64,000 nt of DNA from Desulfosarcina ovata subsp. ovata. Lineage in GTDB: Bacteria > Desulfobacterota > Desulfobacteria > Desulfobacterales > Desulfosarcinaceae. Below the pieces are notes generated by a model. It searched no databases. It was given only the letters and a program-made list of their open reading frames with translations, and was not told the origin of the DNA. Shown piece by piece: positions 7,984-16,829 of this stretch. The translations under genes were made by a program, and so were the position numbers. Positions within the stretch are counted from its first letter, which is position 1. Every line of letters starts with the position of its first letter. The stretch spans positions 3,596,001-3,660,000 of the forward strand of contig NZ_AP021879.1 of assembly GCF_009689005.1 (NCBI RefSeq). Direction: 5' to 3'.

Positions 7984-10108
7984 CCCATCTTTGTCACTTT
8001 TTTCCGGAAAATTGCTGAAGAACCGCGTTTTTTACTACATATGAAATTATTTTATTAATAATTTCAATATGTTGAAATTTTGCCGGCCAAAGTAGTGCCA
8101 TAAAATTCACCGAAGTATTGACAATCGGTGTTTTTTCTGTAATTCAAGATGGCATGTATATCCGACGAACAACAATTAAGAGCAAAAAAGATGGCGAAAC
8201 ATATTTCACTCATCGCCTTGTTGAATCAGTTAGAGTTGGAAATAAGGTGAAGCAGCGCACTATTATAAATCTCGGTAAAAATTTTCCTTTTCCACGAGAA
8301 CAATGGCCAGATATTGCTTGTCGTGTTGAGGGAATTATTAATGGTCAATCAAGTTTGTTTAAATTGCCGGAAAAAATTGAGCAAGCCGCACAGCATTATG
8401 CTGCACAAATCATACAAACCCGGTCGAGTCAAAACAACAATACAGACAAAAACGATAGTATAGATGCCCCCGATTACCGTTTGATTGATATCGATAGTCT
8501 TGAACTTATAAGACCGCGTAGCGTTAGTATTGAACATGTATCACATGAAACATTTCTCAAATTACAATTGGATAAAATATTTGAAGGTCTTGGATATAAT
8601 AATCATCAAATAGCAGCTGCAATCGGAAGTATAGTTGGTCGAATGGCGGTTCCCGGCAGTGAGTTATCAACGCATTACTGGCTGCAAAATCGAAGCGGTT
8701 TAGGCGAATTAATCGGCTATGACTATGAAAGTATGTCGCTAAAACGAATCTATGAAATATCTGACCGTATTTACAAAGACAAAGAAGCGATTGAAAGGCA
8801 TTTATACAACCGAGAACGTTTTTTGTTTGGTTTTGAAGAAATAATTACACTTTATGATTTGACAAACACATTTTTTGAGGGAAGCTGTAAGTATAATGAA
8901 CTTGGCAAGCATGGAAAATCAAAAGAAAAACGCTCAGACTGTCCCTTGGTAACTTTGGCTTTAGTTTTGGACAGTAGCGGCTTTCCAAGAAGAAGTAAAA
9001 TATTTTCCGGAAACGTTAGTGAGCCATCAACACTGGAAGAAATGATTTCAAGCTTGAATAAACCATCAGAAAGTTCATTAGAAGACGATAAGCAGATGAG
9101 TGTTTTTGATAAAAAGAAACCAGTTGTCGTAATGGATGCCGGGATAGCAACAAACGATAATGTACAATGGTTGCAGGCGAATCATTACCGATACCTTGTT
9201 GTCAGCAGGAAAAGATATAGAGAATTTGATCATGATAAAGCTGTTGAAGTAAAAAGAGATAAGGATTACATTGTTAAAGCGTACAAAAAATATGTCAAGG
9301 AAACAGAAGAGACTGAAATTTATTGTCATTCAAGTGAGCGAGAAAAAAAGGATCAGAGCATTCAAAATCGATTTTCAGAAAGATTTGAAGCAGACTTAAA
9401 ATCATTGAACGATGGTTTAAATCAAAAAGGTCGGCTAAAGATTTATGAGAAGGTTGTTGAAAAAGTAGGACGGCTGAAACAAAAATATACCAAAGCTGCT
9501 AAAAATTATGAGATTACCATCCATAAAGATAAAGGATCAAAGAAGGCGACAAAGATTACCTGGAAGATAAAAAAAAATTCTGACTCTTCAGATTCAAATC
9601 CAGGCGTTTATTGTTTGAGAACAAACTTGAACGATCTGGATGAAACTATTCTTTGGCGTACATATACGATGTTGACTGATCTTGAAGCTGTATTTCGAAG
9701 TTTAAAATCGGAGTTGGGTTTACGGCCGGTGTTTCATCAAATAACGAGGAGAGTAAAAGGACATCTCTTTATCACATTATTAGCTTATCACCACGTTCAT
9801 ACAATCAGGTTTAGACTTAAAGAAAATGGGATTCATACAAGTTGGTCCGATTTGAGAAAAGAATTAGACGGCCAAAATCGAACAACAGCAGTAATGAGAA
9901 GTAAAAATGGCGAGACAATACATGTTAGAAAAAGCACAAAAGCAGAGTCTCGTCAACTAAAAATTTATGATGCACTGGGTGTGCCTCATAGTCCAGGAAA
10001 AGTGGTAAAATATGAGGTATAAAAAATAAGTAGTGCCATAAACGCCTTAGCGTATGACTCAACTATTAGAAATTACAGTAAATATTAAATTCAAGCGGAA
10101 AAGATGGG
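7984..10108 (+). mobile_element. IS1634-like insertion sequence inside the HUH transposase gene
   Basis: About 2.1 kb. The ends are CCCATCTTT (left) and AAAGATGGG (right), inverted, flanked by TTTA(C) on both sides (7980-7984 and 10109-10113). Removing it restores an unbroken IS91 transposase frame, which fixes the limits to within one base. A 15-bp direct repeat, AAGTAGTGCCATAAA, lies inside at 8090-8104 and 10028-10042 on both sides of the transposase gene. Confidence 0.85.
8154..10022 (+). CDS. IS1634-family DDE transposase
   Basis: 622 residues from the ATG at 8154 (MYIRRTTIKSK, the usual start in this family); the frame is open from 8118. DDE landmarks: YDLTNTFFEG (first Asp), VVVMDAGIATNDNV (second Asp), and a C-terminal LEAVFRSLKSELGLRPVFHQ with the catalytic Glu region of IS1634/IS4-like enzymes; a Lys-rich insert lies between. 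The AT-rich composition differs sharply from the surrounding GC-rich IS91 DNA. No frameshift is seen, so the enzyme may be active. A hairpin (CACCGA...TCGGTG, 8109-8131) lies just ahead of the gene. Confidence 0.88.
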   Translation: MYIRRTTIKSKKDGETYFTHRLVESVRVGNKVKQRTIINLGKNFPFPREQWPDIACRVEGIINGQSSLFKLPEKIEQAAQHYAAQIIQTRSSQNNNTDKNDSIDAPDYRLIDIDSLELIRPRSVSIEHVSHETFLKLQLDKIFEGLGYNNHQIAAAIGSIVGRMAVPGSELSTHYWLQNRSGLGELIGYDYESMSLKRIYEISDRIYKDKEAIERHLYNRERFLFGFEEIITLYDLTNTFFEGSCKYNELGKHGKSKEKRSDCPLVTLALVLDSSGFPRRSKIFSGNVSEPSTLEEMISSLNKPSESSLEDDKQMSVFDKKKPVVVMDAGIATNDNVQWLQANHYRYLVVSRKRYREFDHDKAVEVKRDKDYIVKAYKKYVKETEETEIYCHSSEREKKDQSIQNRFSERFEADLKSLNDGLNQKGRLKIYEKVVEKVGRLKQKYTKAAKNYEITIHKDKGSKKATKITWKIKKNSDSSDSNPGVYCLRTNLNDLDETILWRTYTMLTDLEAVFRSLKSELGLRPVFHQITRRVKGHLFITLLAYHHVHTIRFRLKENGIHTSWSDLRKELDGQNRTTAVMRSKNGETIHVRKSTKAESRQLKIYDALGVPHSPGKVVKYEV

Positions 10109-11145
10109 TTTACAACTCGTGCCGCAACCGGCATTGCCCGAAATGCCAGACCATCACCAAGCAACGCTGGTTGTCCGCCCGGCAGGCTGAACTTTTGCCG
10201 GTTAGCTATTTTCACAATGTCTTTACCCTTCCCCATGAATTGAATCCTTTGATTTTGTGCAACAAACCACTCATGCTGGGATTCCTGTTTCAGGCCGCGA
10301 GCCAGACGTTACTCGATTTCGGCAAAAATCCGAAGAACGAACTCGGTGGCCAGTTGGGGATCATCGCTATTTTGCACACCTGGACACAAACATTGATGGA
10401 TCACTTTCACCTTCACTGCCTGGTGCCTGGCGGCGTGATCGCCGACAATGGAAAGGAATGGATCGGCAGCAAAGGGGAGTTCCTCTTTCCGGTAAAAGCG
10501 CTTTCGAAAGTTTTCCGGGGAAAATTCATATCGTATCTGGAAGATGCATATAGCAAGAACCAGTTGTGCTTTCCCGGCAATACCCGTGCGTTAGGGACCC
10601 GCCAAGGGTTCCGGCGCTTGATCAAACAGCTGTGGTCGAAAAACTGGGTGGTCTATACCAAGCCGCCCATTGAGCGCCCGGAATGGGTGCTCGATTACCT
10701 TGGGCGCTATACGCATCGCATTGCCATATCGAATCATCGCATCACTGATTTTTCTGACGGCCGTGTGACGTTCACGATCAAAAACAGAAAACGCAAGACG
10801 ACTGAAACGGTCACCCTCGATGCGGTCGAATTCATTCGGCGATTCTTGTTGCATGTACTGCCCAAGCGGTTCGTGCGCATCCGGCATTATGGCTTTTTGG
10901 CGAACCGTGGCAAGAAAAAGAACATTGGCCTGTGCCGTTTGTTGATGAACTTGTCCCCCGATATTCCCGAGGTGCGGGATCAGTCCGTCCAGGCAATCAT
11001 GATGGCACAGGCCGGTATCGACATATTGAGGTGCCCAAGCTGCAAACAAGGAACGATGAGAAAGATATACGAAATCCCGGAAGGGTCCGGAAACAGTTCA
11101 TTCCATATTTTGAGGCCGGTGTCGGTAAGCGATAAGGATCCTTAG

Positions 11146-11540
11146 CAAATCGATCCACGAGCTTGTTTTCCAGGGATAGCTTGAGCGTGCATTTCCAAGG
11201 CGCTGAAAGTGATGGGATCGGTTTGCCCTCAGGTCATGAAACGATCGAAATCGGCATTCCCATAAATTGTGAGTGATGCCGAAAAGGCTTGGTTACCCGG
11301 TGTTTTCACCCATTCAACAATCACGATCACCCCCAGGATTCTGATTCTGCCCTTGCACCAGAACCAGCGAGCCAGTCCTCTGTTTACAATCCCCATATTA
11401 AATGGTAGTCACTTCAAGAATGTGTTCCAAATTGCCTTAGTCCAACCAGTTTTATCCATCATCCCGCATCGCGCTAAAAGACCTTCGACATTGATTCAGC
11501 ACCGTTATCTGTTGGGGGTACGTCGTTTCAATGGTTGGCG
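11146..11540. other. Non-coding stretch after the IS91-like element
   Basis: About 395 bp between the transposase and the REP-like repeats. It should hold the 3' terminal signal of the IS91-like element, but I could not place its end by eye. The open frame starting at 11269 has no recognisable content. Confidence 0.35.
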
Positions 11541-11606
11541 GGCATTAGGGCGGGCATTAGGGACGTTCGTCGGGCGGGCATTAGGGGCATTAGGGACGTT
11601 CGTCGG
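11541..11606. repeat. REP-like repeat cluster upstream of RAYT gene
   Basis: Two 22-bp copies of GGGCATTAGGGACGTTCGTC plus GG (11552-11573 and 11585-11606), with a partial GGCATTAGGG copy before them (11541-11550). The unit is partly palindromic (ACGTTCGT). An inverted, diverged copy lies after the transposase gene at 12676. Confidence 0.7.
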
Positions 11607-11649
11607 ATTTCCGGTTTACAATTTTAGATCTGTCTGCTAAACGGTTACT

Positions 11650-12663
11650 ATGCCACGGAAAGCCCGCATAGACGCCCCCGGAGCGCTGCAGCACATCATT
11701 TTAAGGGGAATCAATCGCAGAAAGATCTTTTTCGACGATTTTGACCGGGATCATTTTTTGGATCGGCTTGGAGGTATCCTGGCCGATAGCAAAACACCAT
11801 GTTATGCGTGGGCATTGATGACAAATCACACCCACCTGTTATTGAGGACTGGAACCGTTCCCATCGCCACGGTGATGCGCAGGCTGTTGACCGGTTACGC
11901 GGTGAGTTTTAACCGGCGACATCGGCGATCTGGACACTTGTTTCAGAATCGCTACAAGTCGATTTTGTGCGAGGAAGATCCCTACCTATTGGAACTGGTG
12001 CGCTATATTCACCTCAATCCTTTGCGGGCCGGCATTGTCGATGAAATAAAGGCGTTGAATATCTACCCTTACTGTGGTCATAGCATAATAATGGGCAACG
12101 TCATCCATGGATTTCATAATATCGATTACGTATTGAATCTTTTTGGCGAAAAGATTGCGCAGGCCAGAAGACACTATCTTGAATTCGTAAAAAAGGGGAT
12201 CTCGCAAGGCCGCCGACCCGATTTAACAGGAGGCGGATTGGTGCGAAGCGCCGGAGGATGGGCCGCATTAAGAACAATACGTAAAGGCGAAAGCCGGATG
12301 AAGGGGGATGAGCGCATCCTAGGTCAGGGAGATTTCGTCGATAGCGTATTGCAAGCCGCCCAGGAGAATTTGGACCGTAAATATATGCTCCGGTCGCGAG
12401 GATACGATTTTCAATGGTTGGTAGAGCGGGTGACCGGCTTGTTCGGCCTCACGTCAAAGGAGCTGTTGACTGGTGGAAAACAACGCAAAACGGTAATGGC
12501 GCGCAGCGTGTTGTGCTATTGGGCGACGCGGGAACTTGGGATGAGCGCGGTGGCGATATCAAAACGACTGAACATCGCTGCCTCGACGGCCAGCGAGTCC
12601 GCGGCGAGGGGCCTGCGGATTGTCGAAGAGCAAGGGTTTAAACTTTCAGATGAGGTTATCTGA
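11650..12663 (+). CDS. rayT: REP-associated tyrosine transposase (RAYT) with DnaA-like C-terminal domain
   Basis: 337 residues. The N-terminal Y1 (IS200-like HUH) domain begins MPRKARIDAPGALQHIILRG, has the HxH motif in LMTNHTHLLLRT, the conserved HRRSGHLFQNRYKS and catalytic-Tyr segment YLLELVRYIHLNPLRAG. The C-terminal third (about 265-330) is a helix-turn-helix resembling the DnaA domain IV (VMARSVLCYWATRELGMS then VAISKRLNIAASTASESAARG). RAYTs are single-copy housekeeping-type transposases thought to mobilise REP sequences; here REP-like palindromes lie on both sides in inverted orientation, which supports the call. The ATG lies 44 bp after the second REP copy. Confidence 0.88.
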   Translation: MPRKARIDAPGALQHIILRGINRRKIFFDDFDRDHFLDRLGGILADSKTPCYAWALMTNHTHLLLRTGTVPIATVMRRLLTGYAVSFNRRHRRSGHLFQNRYKSILCEEDPYLLELVRYIHLNPLRAGIVDEIKALNIYPYCGHSIIMGNVIHGFHNIDYVLNLFGEKIAQARRHYLEFVKKGISQGRRPDLTGGGLVRSAGGWAALRTIRKGESRMKGDERILGQGDFVDSVLQAAQENLDRKYMLRSRGYDFQWLVERVTGLFGLTSKELLTGGKQRKTVMARSVLCYWATRELGMSAVAISKRLNIAASTASESAARGLRIVEEQGFKLSDEVI

Positions 12664-12675
12664 TAATCCGTAAAA

Positions 12676-12710
12676 CCGAGGAGCGTCCCCAATGTTCCAC
12701 AATGTTCCAC
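12676..12710. repeat. REP-like inverted copy downstream of RAYT gene
   Basis: CCGAGGAGCGTCCCCAATG (12676-12694) is the reverse complement, with a few changes, of the upstream unit. AATGTTCCAC is then repeated directly (12691-12700, 12701-12710). Confidence 0.6.
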
Positions 12711-12733
12711 GATTGTGTGTAAAGGAGACGTGC

Positions 12734-13303
12734 ATGAAAACAGTAAGATTTATCGTAATTTTAATGGGGTTGTTTGCCTTCCTGCTTATCGGCTGCGCCC
12801 ACAATATCACCCCTCGGCTGCATAGCGTTTTTGAAACAGAGTATCTGAACAGCCAAACAAGCGTCAAACCCATCGACCTGCAGACAACAGGCCGTTGCCC
12901 GGGCGTACGGACCCTGCGTGTAGTAAACAAGGAATCAAGAACCGACATTTACACGGTCTACAGCGTTGCTGGAACAAGCTACACGATCGTTCCAACCGAG
13001 TACGTTAACCTCGTAGCGCGGTACATAGAAGACAAGCTTCACGAGAGCAACGTTCCGGTGGATAAAAAAAACGGCAAGGAAATCTACGTATGGATGGAAG
13101 AAGTCCATGCAGATGGCACTTGGTCTTTCGGATGCAATGTCAAGTTGAAAATCGCTATCCCGGAGATCGACTACACACACGTTTACAGCGGCTATGAGGG
13201 GAGCGGAATAATTATGAATGCCATAGGCTATGCTACCAACCTCGCGATAGTCGAATTTATCAAAGACCCCGTTGTCGAAAAGTATATACAGTGTTCGGAT
13301 TAG
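12734..13303 (+). CDS. Sbp-like small lipoprotein of unknown function
   Basis: 189 residues from the ATG at 12734, chosen because AAAGGAG lies upstream and the protein then begins with a lipoprotein signal (MKTVRFIVILMGLFAFLLIGC, Cys at residue 21); an earlier in-frame start is less likely. After the signal comes a mixed alpha/beta domain with Thr/Tyr-rich strands and a segment IMNAIGYATNLAIVEFI that could be amphipathic. No catalytic motif is visible. It stands alone between the RAYT gene and the patatin gene. I do not recognise a named family with confidence. Confidence 0.7.
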   Translation: MKTVRFIVILMGLFAFLLIGCAHNITPRLHSVFETEYLNSQTSVKPIDLQTTGRCPGVRTLRVVNKESRTDIYTVYSVAGTSYTIVPTEYVNLVARYIEDKLHESNVPVDKKNGKEIYVWMEEVHADGTWSFGCNVKLKIAIPEIDYTHVYSGYEGSGIIMNAIGYATNLAIVEFIKDPVVEKYIQCSD

Positions 13304-13476
13304 GTTGCCGGAAATAAATAATTCCCCCAGATCGCGCCGGATTTGGGGTCGTCTACAAGACGCCGGCACCGGTGCATATCGGGGATGATCTCACCCCGCT
13401 GATGGAGTTTTGTAAGTATCAATCTTCCGTCCCCTTTCACGTTATAGTATTTAAATACAGGGCACTCCGAGACATT

Positions 13477-14385
13477 ATGGCAACAACAAATGAGAAAACC
13501 GTATCTTTGGTTCTTGGGAGCGGGGGTGCGCGAGGTCTGGCCCATATTGGCGTAATTCACTGGCTTGAAGAAAATCAATTCCAAATACAATCAATCGCCG
13601 GAGCCTCAATTGGTGCAGTAATAGGGGGTATATATGCAGCCGGAAAACTTGGTGAATATGAGCAGTGGGTGTGTTCGATAACGAAAGTCGACATCGTCAA
13701 ATTGCTGGATCTCTCGTGGGAAAAAAGCGGACTGGTCAAAGGTGACAAACTCATCAACACACTAATCAATCTTGTGGGTAGGCAATTAATCGAAGATCTT
13801 CCCATTTCATATACTGCAATTTCTACTGATTTAAAGGGCCAAAAGGAAATTTGGATAAAGTCGGGTAGTCTTTTTGATGCTATGAGGGCGTCTTTCGCAA
13901 TACCTCTTCTCTTCACTCCATTTAAGTACAAAGGAATCGATCTTGTTGATGGAGGAATATTAAATCCCGTTCCTATTGCGCCGACGTTTGGTGATAGGAC
14001 GGACATGACCATTGCTGTCCATCTGGGCGGCCCCGCAGAGAGTATAGAAAAGCTGAGTGCCATAACTTGTGCTCCAACACTCCCGTCCTCCTCGTTTCGT
14101 GAAAAGATCAATCATTTCATTAGCCACCTCGAAGGATCCGTGACAAACAGGAGTTCTCGAGACTGGGGGGTATACGATATCGCCATTCAGGCGTTTGAGG
14201 CTATGCAGAACACCATAGCACGCCAGAAGCTTGCTGCTTATCCACCAGACATTGTCATAGAAATCGCCAGGAATGCATGCCGTACATTAGAATTTGATAG
14301 GGCCTCCGAGATGATTGAACTGGGATACAGAAAGGCGGAAGAGTGCATACCTCAAGCTGTGTCAGTCACCAAGGTGGAACACTGA
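13477..14385 (+). CDS. Patatin-like phospholipase
   Basis: 302 residues from the ATG at 13477, just before the conserved N-terminus; the frame is open from 13372. The patatin fold is clear: oxyanion-hole GSGGARGLAHIG near residue 14, nucleophile elbow IAGASIGAVIGG (G-x-S-x-G, Ser near residue 46), and the second member of the dyad in VDGGILNPVP (Asp of DGG, near residue 154). It should hydrolyse acyl esters of lipids in the cytoplasm or at the inner membrane; no signal peptide is visible, as in RssA/YchK-type proteins. Length fits that subgroup. It is followed by a palindromic repeat and not by an obvious operon partner. Confidence 0.88.
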   Translation: MATTNEKTVSLVLGSGGARGLAHIGVIHWLEENQFQIQSIAGASIGAVIGGIYAAGKLGEYEQWVCSITKVDIVKLLDLSWEKSGLVKGDKLINTLINLVGRQLIEDLPISYTAISTDLKGQKEIWIKSGSLFDAMRASFAIPLLFTPFKYKGIDLVDGGILNPVPIAPTFGDRTDMTIAVHLGGPAESIEKLSAITCAPTLPSSSFREKINHFISHLEGSVTNRSSRDWGVYDIAIQAFEAMQNTIARQKLAAYPPDIVIEIARNACRTLEFDRASEMIELGYRKAEECIPQAVSVTKVEH

Positions 14386-14520
14386 GTGCTACAGAATTGG
14401 AAACTAAGGTTGCCGAACCTGACACTGCAAAGTACGCCGAACATCCGGCACCTGTGAGTTTGCTGTTCGCCAGAGAAGCATCCGCATGAAAATCCTGATT
14501 GTAACGATTGGTATCAGTGT

Positions 14521-14610
14521 TTAAGATAATGTTTTTGGCAAGGCCAGAGGGAGGAAACTGTATAAACCATACCGCGACGACCGATAACGTAGCCCAAAAA
14601 CATTATCTTG
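14521..14610. repeat. 90-bp palindromic mini-element (MITE-like)
   Basis: AAGATAATGTTTTTGG (14523-14538) is repeated exactly inverted at 14594-14609, with the pairing extending imperfectly to the ends (TTAAG... / ...CTTGAA). A 55-bp centre separates them. No coding capacity. The rest of the 14386-14687 gap shows nothing I can name. Confidence 0.55.
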
Positions 14611-14687
14611 AATGCTATACAAGGGGAAGATCATCCTTCATAACTCAATGGGTGAATGACAAGTAATTTCGTAATCCGTGAAGAGCA

Positions 14688-14906
14688 ATGGATAAAAGCT
14701 TAAAGCAATTGCAATTAATCTCAATCTTGATACATTGGATGCCAAATGCTATCTTGATCGGCATAGCAGGTGCTTTTGTGGGTGGTTTTATCGGATCACT
14801 TCTTGGGCTTGGAACAGTTACCGGATTTAATATAGGAAGTTTCTTGCTGGCTATCGGTGGCGCTCTCCTCCTTTTGGTTCTGTACCGTGTGATAAAGAAG
14901 AAATAG
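14688..14906 (+). CDS. Small membrane protein of the transglycosylase-associated (YeaQ/GlsB) type
   Basis: 72 residues with two to three hydrophobic segments: ISILIHWMPNAILIGIAGAF, then FVGGFIGSLLGLGTV, then FNIGSFLLAIGGALLLLVLY, ending in RVIKKK. The pattern G-A-F-V-G-G-F-I-x-x-L-L-G and N-I-G-S-F-x-x-A-x-x-G-A is that of the transgly_assoc/GlsB family, which is often stress-induced in the inner membrane but has no proven biochemical role. GAAGAGC upstream is a weak ribosome-binding site. The next gene starts 50 bp on. Confidence 0.72.
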   Translation: MDKSLKQLQLISILIHWMPNAILIGIAGAFVGGFIGSLLGLGTVTGFNIGSFLLAIGGALLLLVLYRVIKKK

Positions 14907-14956
14907 CTCCCTTTTTAACGGGAAAAGGACTTCCTCCTTCTGGGCTTTCCAAACAG

Positions 14957-15700
14957 ATGAATATCGATCACTTGCCAACGCCTTTGTATATCGCCCACCG
15001 GGGGCTTCGCGCCCGTTTTCCCGAGAACACCCTGCCCGCTTTTATGGGGGCCGGTGATGCCGGCGCCCAGATGATCGAGTTGGATGTCACCCTCTCCCGG
15101 GACCGCCGGTTGGTGGTGATCCATGACGATACAGTGGACCGTACCACCAATGGCCGCGGGGCGGTCAGCACGTTGACCCTGGCCGAGCTTTCGCAGCTGG
15201 ATGCGGGCAGCTGGTTCGACCCGCGTTTCCGTTATGCACGGTTGCCCACCCTGGCCCAGGTACTGGAGGCGGTTCGTGGCCGGCTGCTGGTGAATATCGA
15301 GATCAAACCGGAGGCCTTTGAACCGGATGGCCCCGACAATGCGGTGGAGCGCCAGGTGCTCGATCTGGCGCATCGCGAGCAGATGTGCGATGCGGTTCTG
15401 ATTTCCAGTTTCGAGTGGCGGATGCTGGAAAATATCCGTAAGCGAGACGACCGGATCGCCCTGGGACTGCTTTCGGAACGGTCTGCCGACGACCGCTTGC
15501 GCGACTGGTACGGGCGCCTCCAGGCCTTTTCGTGGCATCCGGACTACCGGGTGCTGACCCGGCCACAGGTGGAAGAATTCCACCGGCTGGGCGCGCGGGT
15601 GTTTCCCTATGCCGTGGACGGAGCGATCGATACCCTCGGCATGCTGGCGATGGGGGTGGACGGGCTGATTGTTGACGATCCCAAACAGATGAAGGAGTAA
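14957..15700 (+). CDS. ugpQ: Cytoplasmic glycerophosphodiester phosphodiesterase
   Basis: 247 residues, the usual size of cytosolic UgpQ. It hydrolyses glycerophosphodiesters to glycerol-3-phosphate and an alcohol. Active-site signature: YIAHRGLRARFPENTLPAF (HRG and ENT), then MIELDVTLSRDRRLVVIHDD (Glu/Asp metal ligands, catalytic HDD), DRTTNGRG, and VNIEIKPE (Glu and Lys ligand). The C-terminus ends with GVDGLIVDDPKQM, typical of GDPD. No signal peptide. The next gene starts 4 bp after the stop, so they form an operon. Confidence 0.92.
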   Translation: MNIDHLPTPLYIAHRGLRARFPENTLPAFMGAGDAGAQMIELDVTLSRDRRLVVIHDDTVDRTTNGRGAVSTLTLAELSQLDAGSWFDPRFRYARLPTLAQVLEAVRGRLLVNIEIKPEAFEPDGPDNAVERQVLDLAHREQMCDAVLISSFEWRMLENIRKRDDRIALGLLSERSADDRLRDWYGRLQAFSWHPDYRVLTRPQVEEFHRLGARVFPYAVDGAIDTLGMLAMGVDGLIVDDPKQMKE

Positions 15701-15704
15701 CTTT

Positions 15705-16781
15705 ATGGGACGCTATCTCATGCTGGACATCGGTGCCGGCACCCTTGACATTTTATACTACGATACGGATCAGGATCTGCATTACAAAGCCGTGGTTCGC
15801 TCACCGGTGCGGGTGCTGGCCGATGCCGTCCGAAGGACCACCGGCGATCTACTGGTGACCGGTGGTGAGATGGGGGGCGGGCCGGTTTCCCAGGCCCTGA
15901 TCGACCGTGCGGCAACCGCAGCGGTGGTGATGTCGGAACCCGCCGCGGCAACCATCCATCATGACCGCGACCGGGTCAGCGCCCACGGTATCCGGGTGGT
16001 TGCGGCCAGCGAGGCCGACCGGTTGAAAACTGACACCCGCTTCGCCCAGGTGCGCACGGCCGATATCCAGCCGGGGCGGTTGCAGCAGATCGTGGAGGGC
16101 TTCGGGGTGCCTTTTGCCTTTGATGCCGTGGCCATCTGCGCCCAGGATCACGGTGCCGCGCCTGCCGGTGTGTCGCACCTCGACTTTCGCCACAACCTGT
16201 TTACTGCAGCCCTGGAAACGGATCCGGTTCCCCAGGCCTTACTTTACCGATCCGGCGACGTGCCGGAAACCATGAACCGGCTGTCCACCATTGCCCGTGA
16301 CGCCGAGGGCCTGCCCGCCGAACGGGTCTATGTGATGGATTCGGGCATGGCGGCCATTCTGGGAGCTTCCAAGGACCGGCAGGCCGATGGCAAAACGCGT
16401 ATTCTGGTGCTCGATATCGCCACTTCGCATACGGTGGGAGCGGCCATGGAGGCGGGTGTGCTGTGCGGATTTTTTGAATACCACACCAAGGATGTCTCTG
16501 CCGCGCTGCTGGACCGGCTTCTCCGGGCGCTTCCCGAGGGCCGGCTTTCCCATCGACAGATTCTCGATGAAGGCGGTCACGGTGCATACACCCGCCATGC
16601 CTTCGGTTACGATGCGGTCGAAATGATTCTGGCCACCGGGCCCCGGCGGCGGCTGATCGCTGACGCCCGCGTGCCGGTGACATGGGGGGCCCCGTGGGGT
16701 GACAACATGATGACCGGTACGGTGGGCCTGTTGGAAGCGGTACGCTTGCGGGAAGGACTTCCGCCGATCGACTACCTATGA
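15705..16781 (+). CDS. DUF1786-family protein (actin/ROK-like fold, possible pyruvate formate-lyase-activating-like annotation)
   Basis: 358 residues. It begins MLDIGAGTLDILYY, a phosphate-1-type loop as in acetate/sugar kinase/Hsp70/actin folds, and has a second such loop, ILVLDIATSHTVGAAM, near residue 230, with VMDSGMAAILGA before it. This arrangement fits the DUF1786 family, which some databases label as putative pyruvate formate-lyase activating enzyme, although no radical SAM cysteine motif is present here. Its function is unknown; nucleotide binding is an inference. It is coupled to the phosphodiesterase gene upstream and to a thioesterase 48 bp downstream. Confidence 0.75.
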   Translation: MGRYLMLDIGAGTLDILYYDTDQDLHYKAVVRSPVRVLADAVRRTTGDLLVTGGEMGGGPVSQALIDRAATAAVVMSEPAAATIHHDRDRVSAHGIRVVAASEADRLKTDTRFAQVRTADIQPGRLQQIVEGFGVPFAFDAVAICAQDHGAAPAGVSHLDFRHNLFTAALETDPVPQALLYRSGDVPETMNRLSTIARDAEGLPAERVYVMDSGMAAILGASKDRQADGKTRILVLDIATSHTVGAAMEAGVLCGFFEYHTKDVSAALLDRLLRALPEGRLSHRQILDEGGHGAYTRHAFGYDAVEMILATGPRRRLIADARVPVTWGAPWGDNMMTGTVGLLEAVRLREGLPPIDYL

Positions 16782-16829
16782 CCAGCCAAAAGCGTGGCAA
16801 TTGAAAGGCAACGCTTTCCAGGAGAAGAA

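Larger units (their letters stand above)
7769..11145 (+). pseudogene. IS91-family HUH (Y2) transposase, interrupted by an IS1634-like element
   Basis: Two pieces (7769-7984 and 10114-11145) join in frame at a duplicated TTTAC to give about 415 residues. The N-terminal zinc-binding region is CDQCGAERILY + NSCRNRHCPKC, so the insertion splits the zinc finger. The C-terminal piece has the HUH motif HFHLHCLVPGG, YLGRYTHRIAISNHRI (catalytic Tyr region) and a late CPSC pair. Such enzymes drive rolling-circle transposition of IS91/ISCR elements. The gene is dead through the insertion, but both halves are otherwise intact. Start at 7769 or 7775, overlapping the recombinase gene. Confidence 0.85.

Noticed and set aside
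8090..10042. 15-bp direct repeats as the target duplication of the IS1634-like element
   Set aside because: The DNA just inside them does not form inverted ends, whereas CCCATCTTT/AAAGATGGG with TTTA(C) duplication restores the broken gene exactly.
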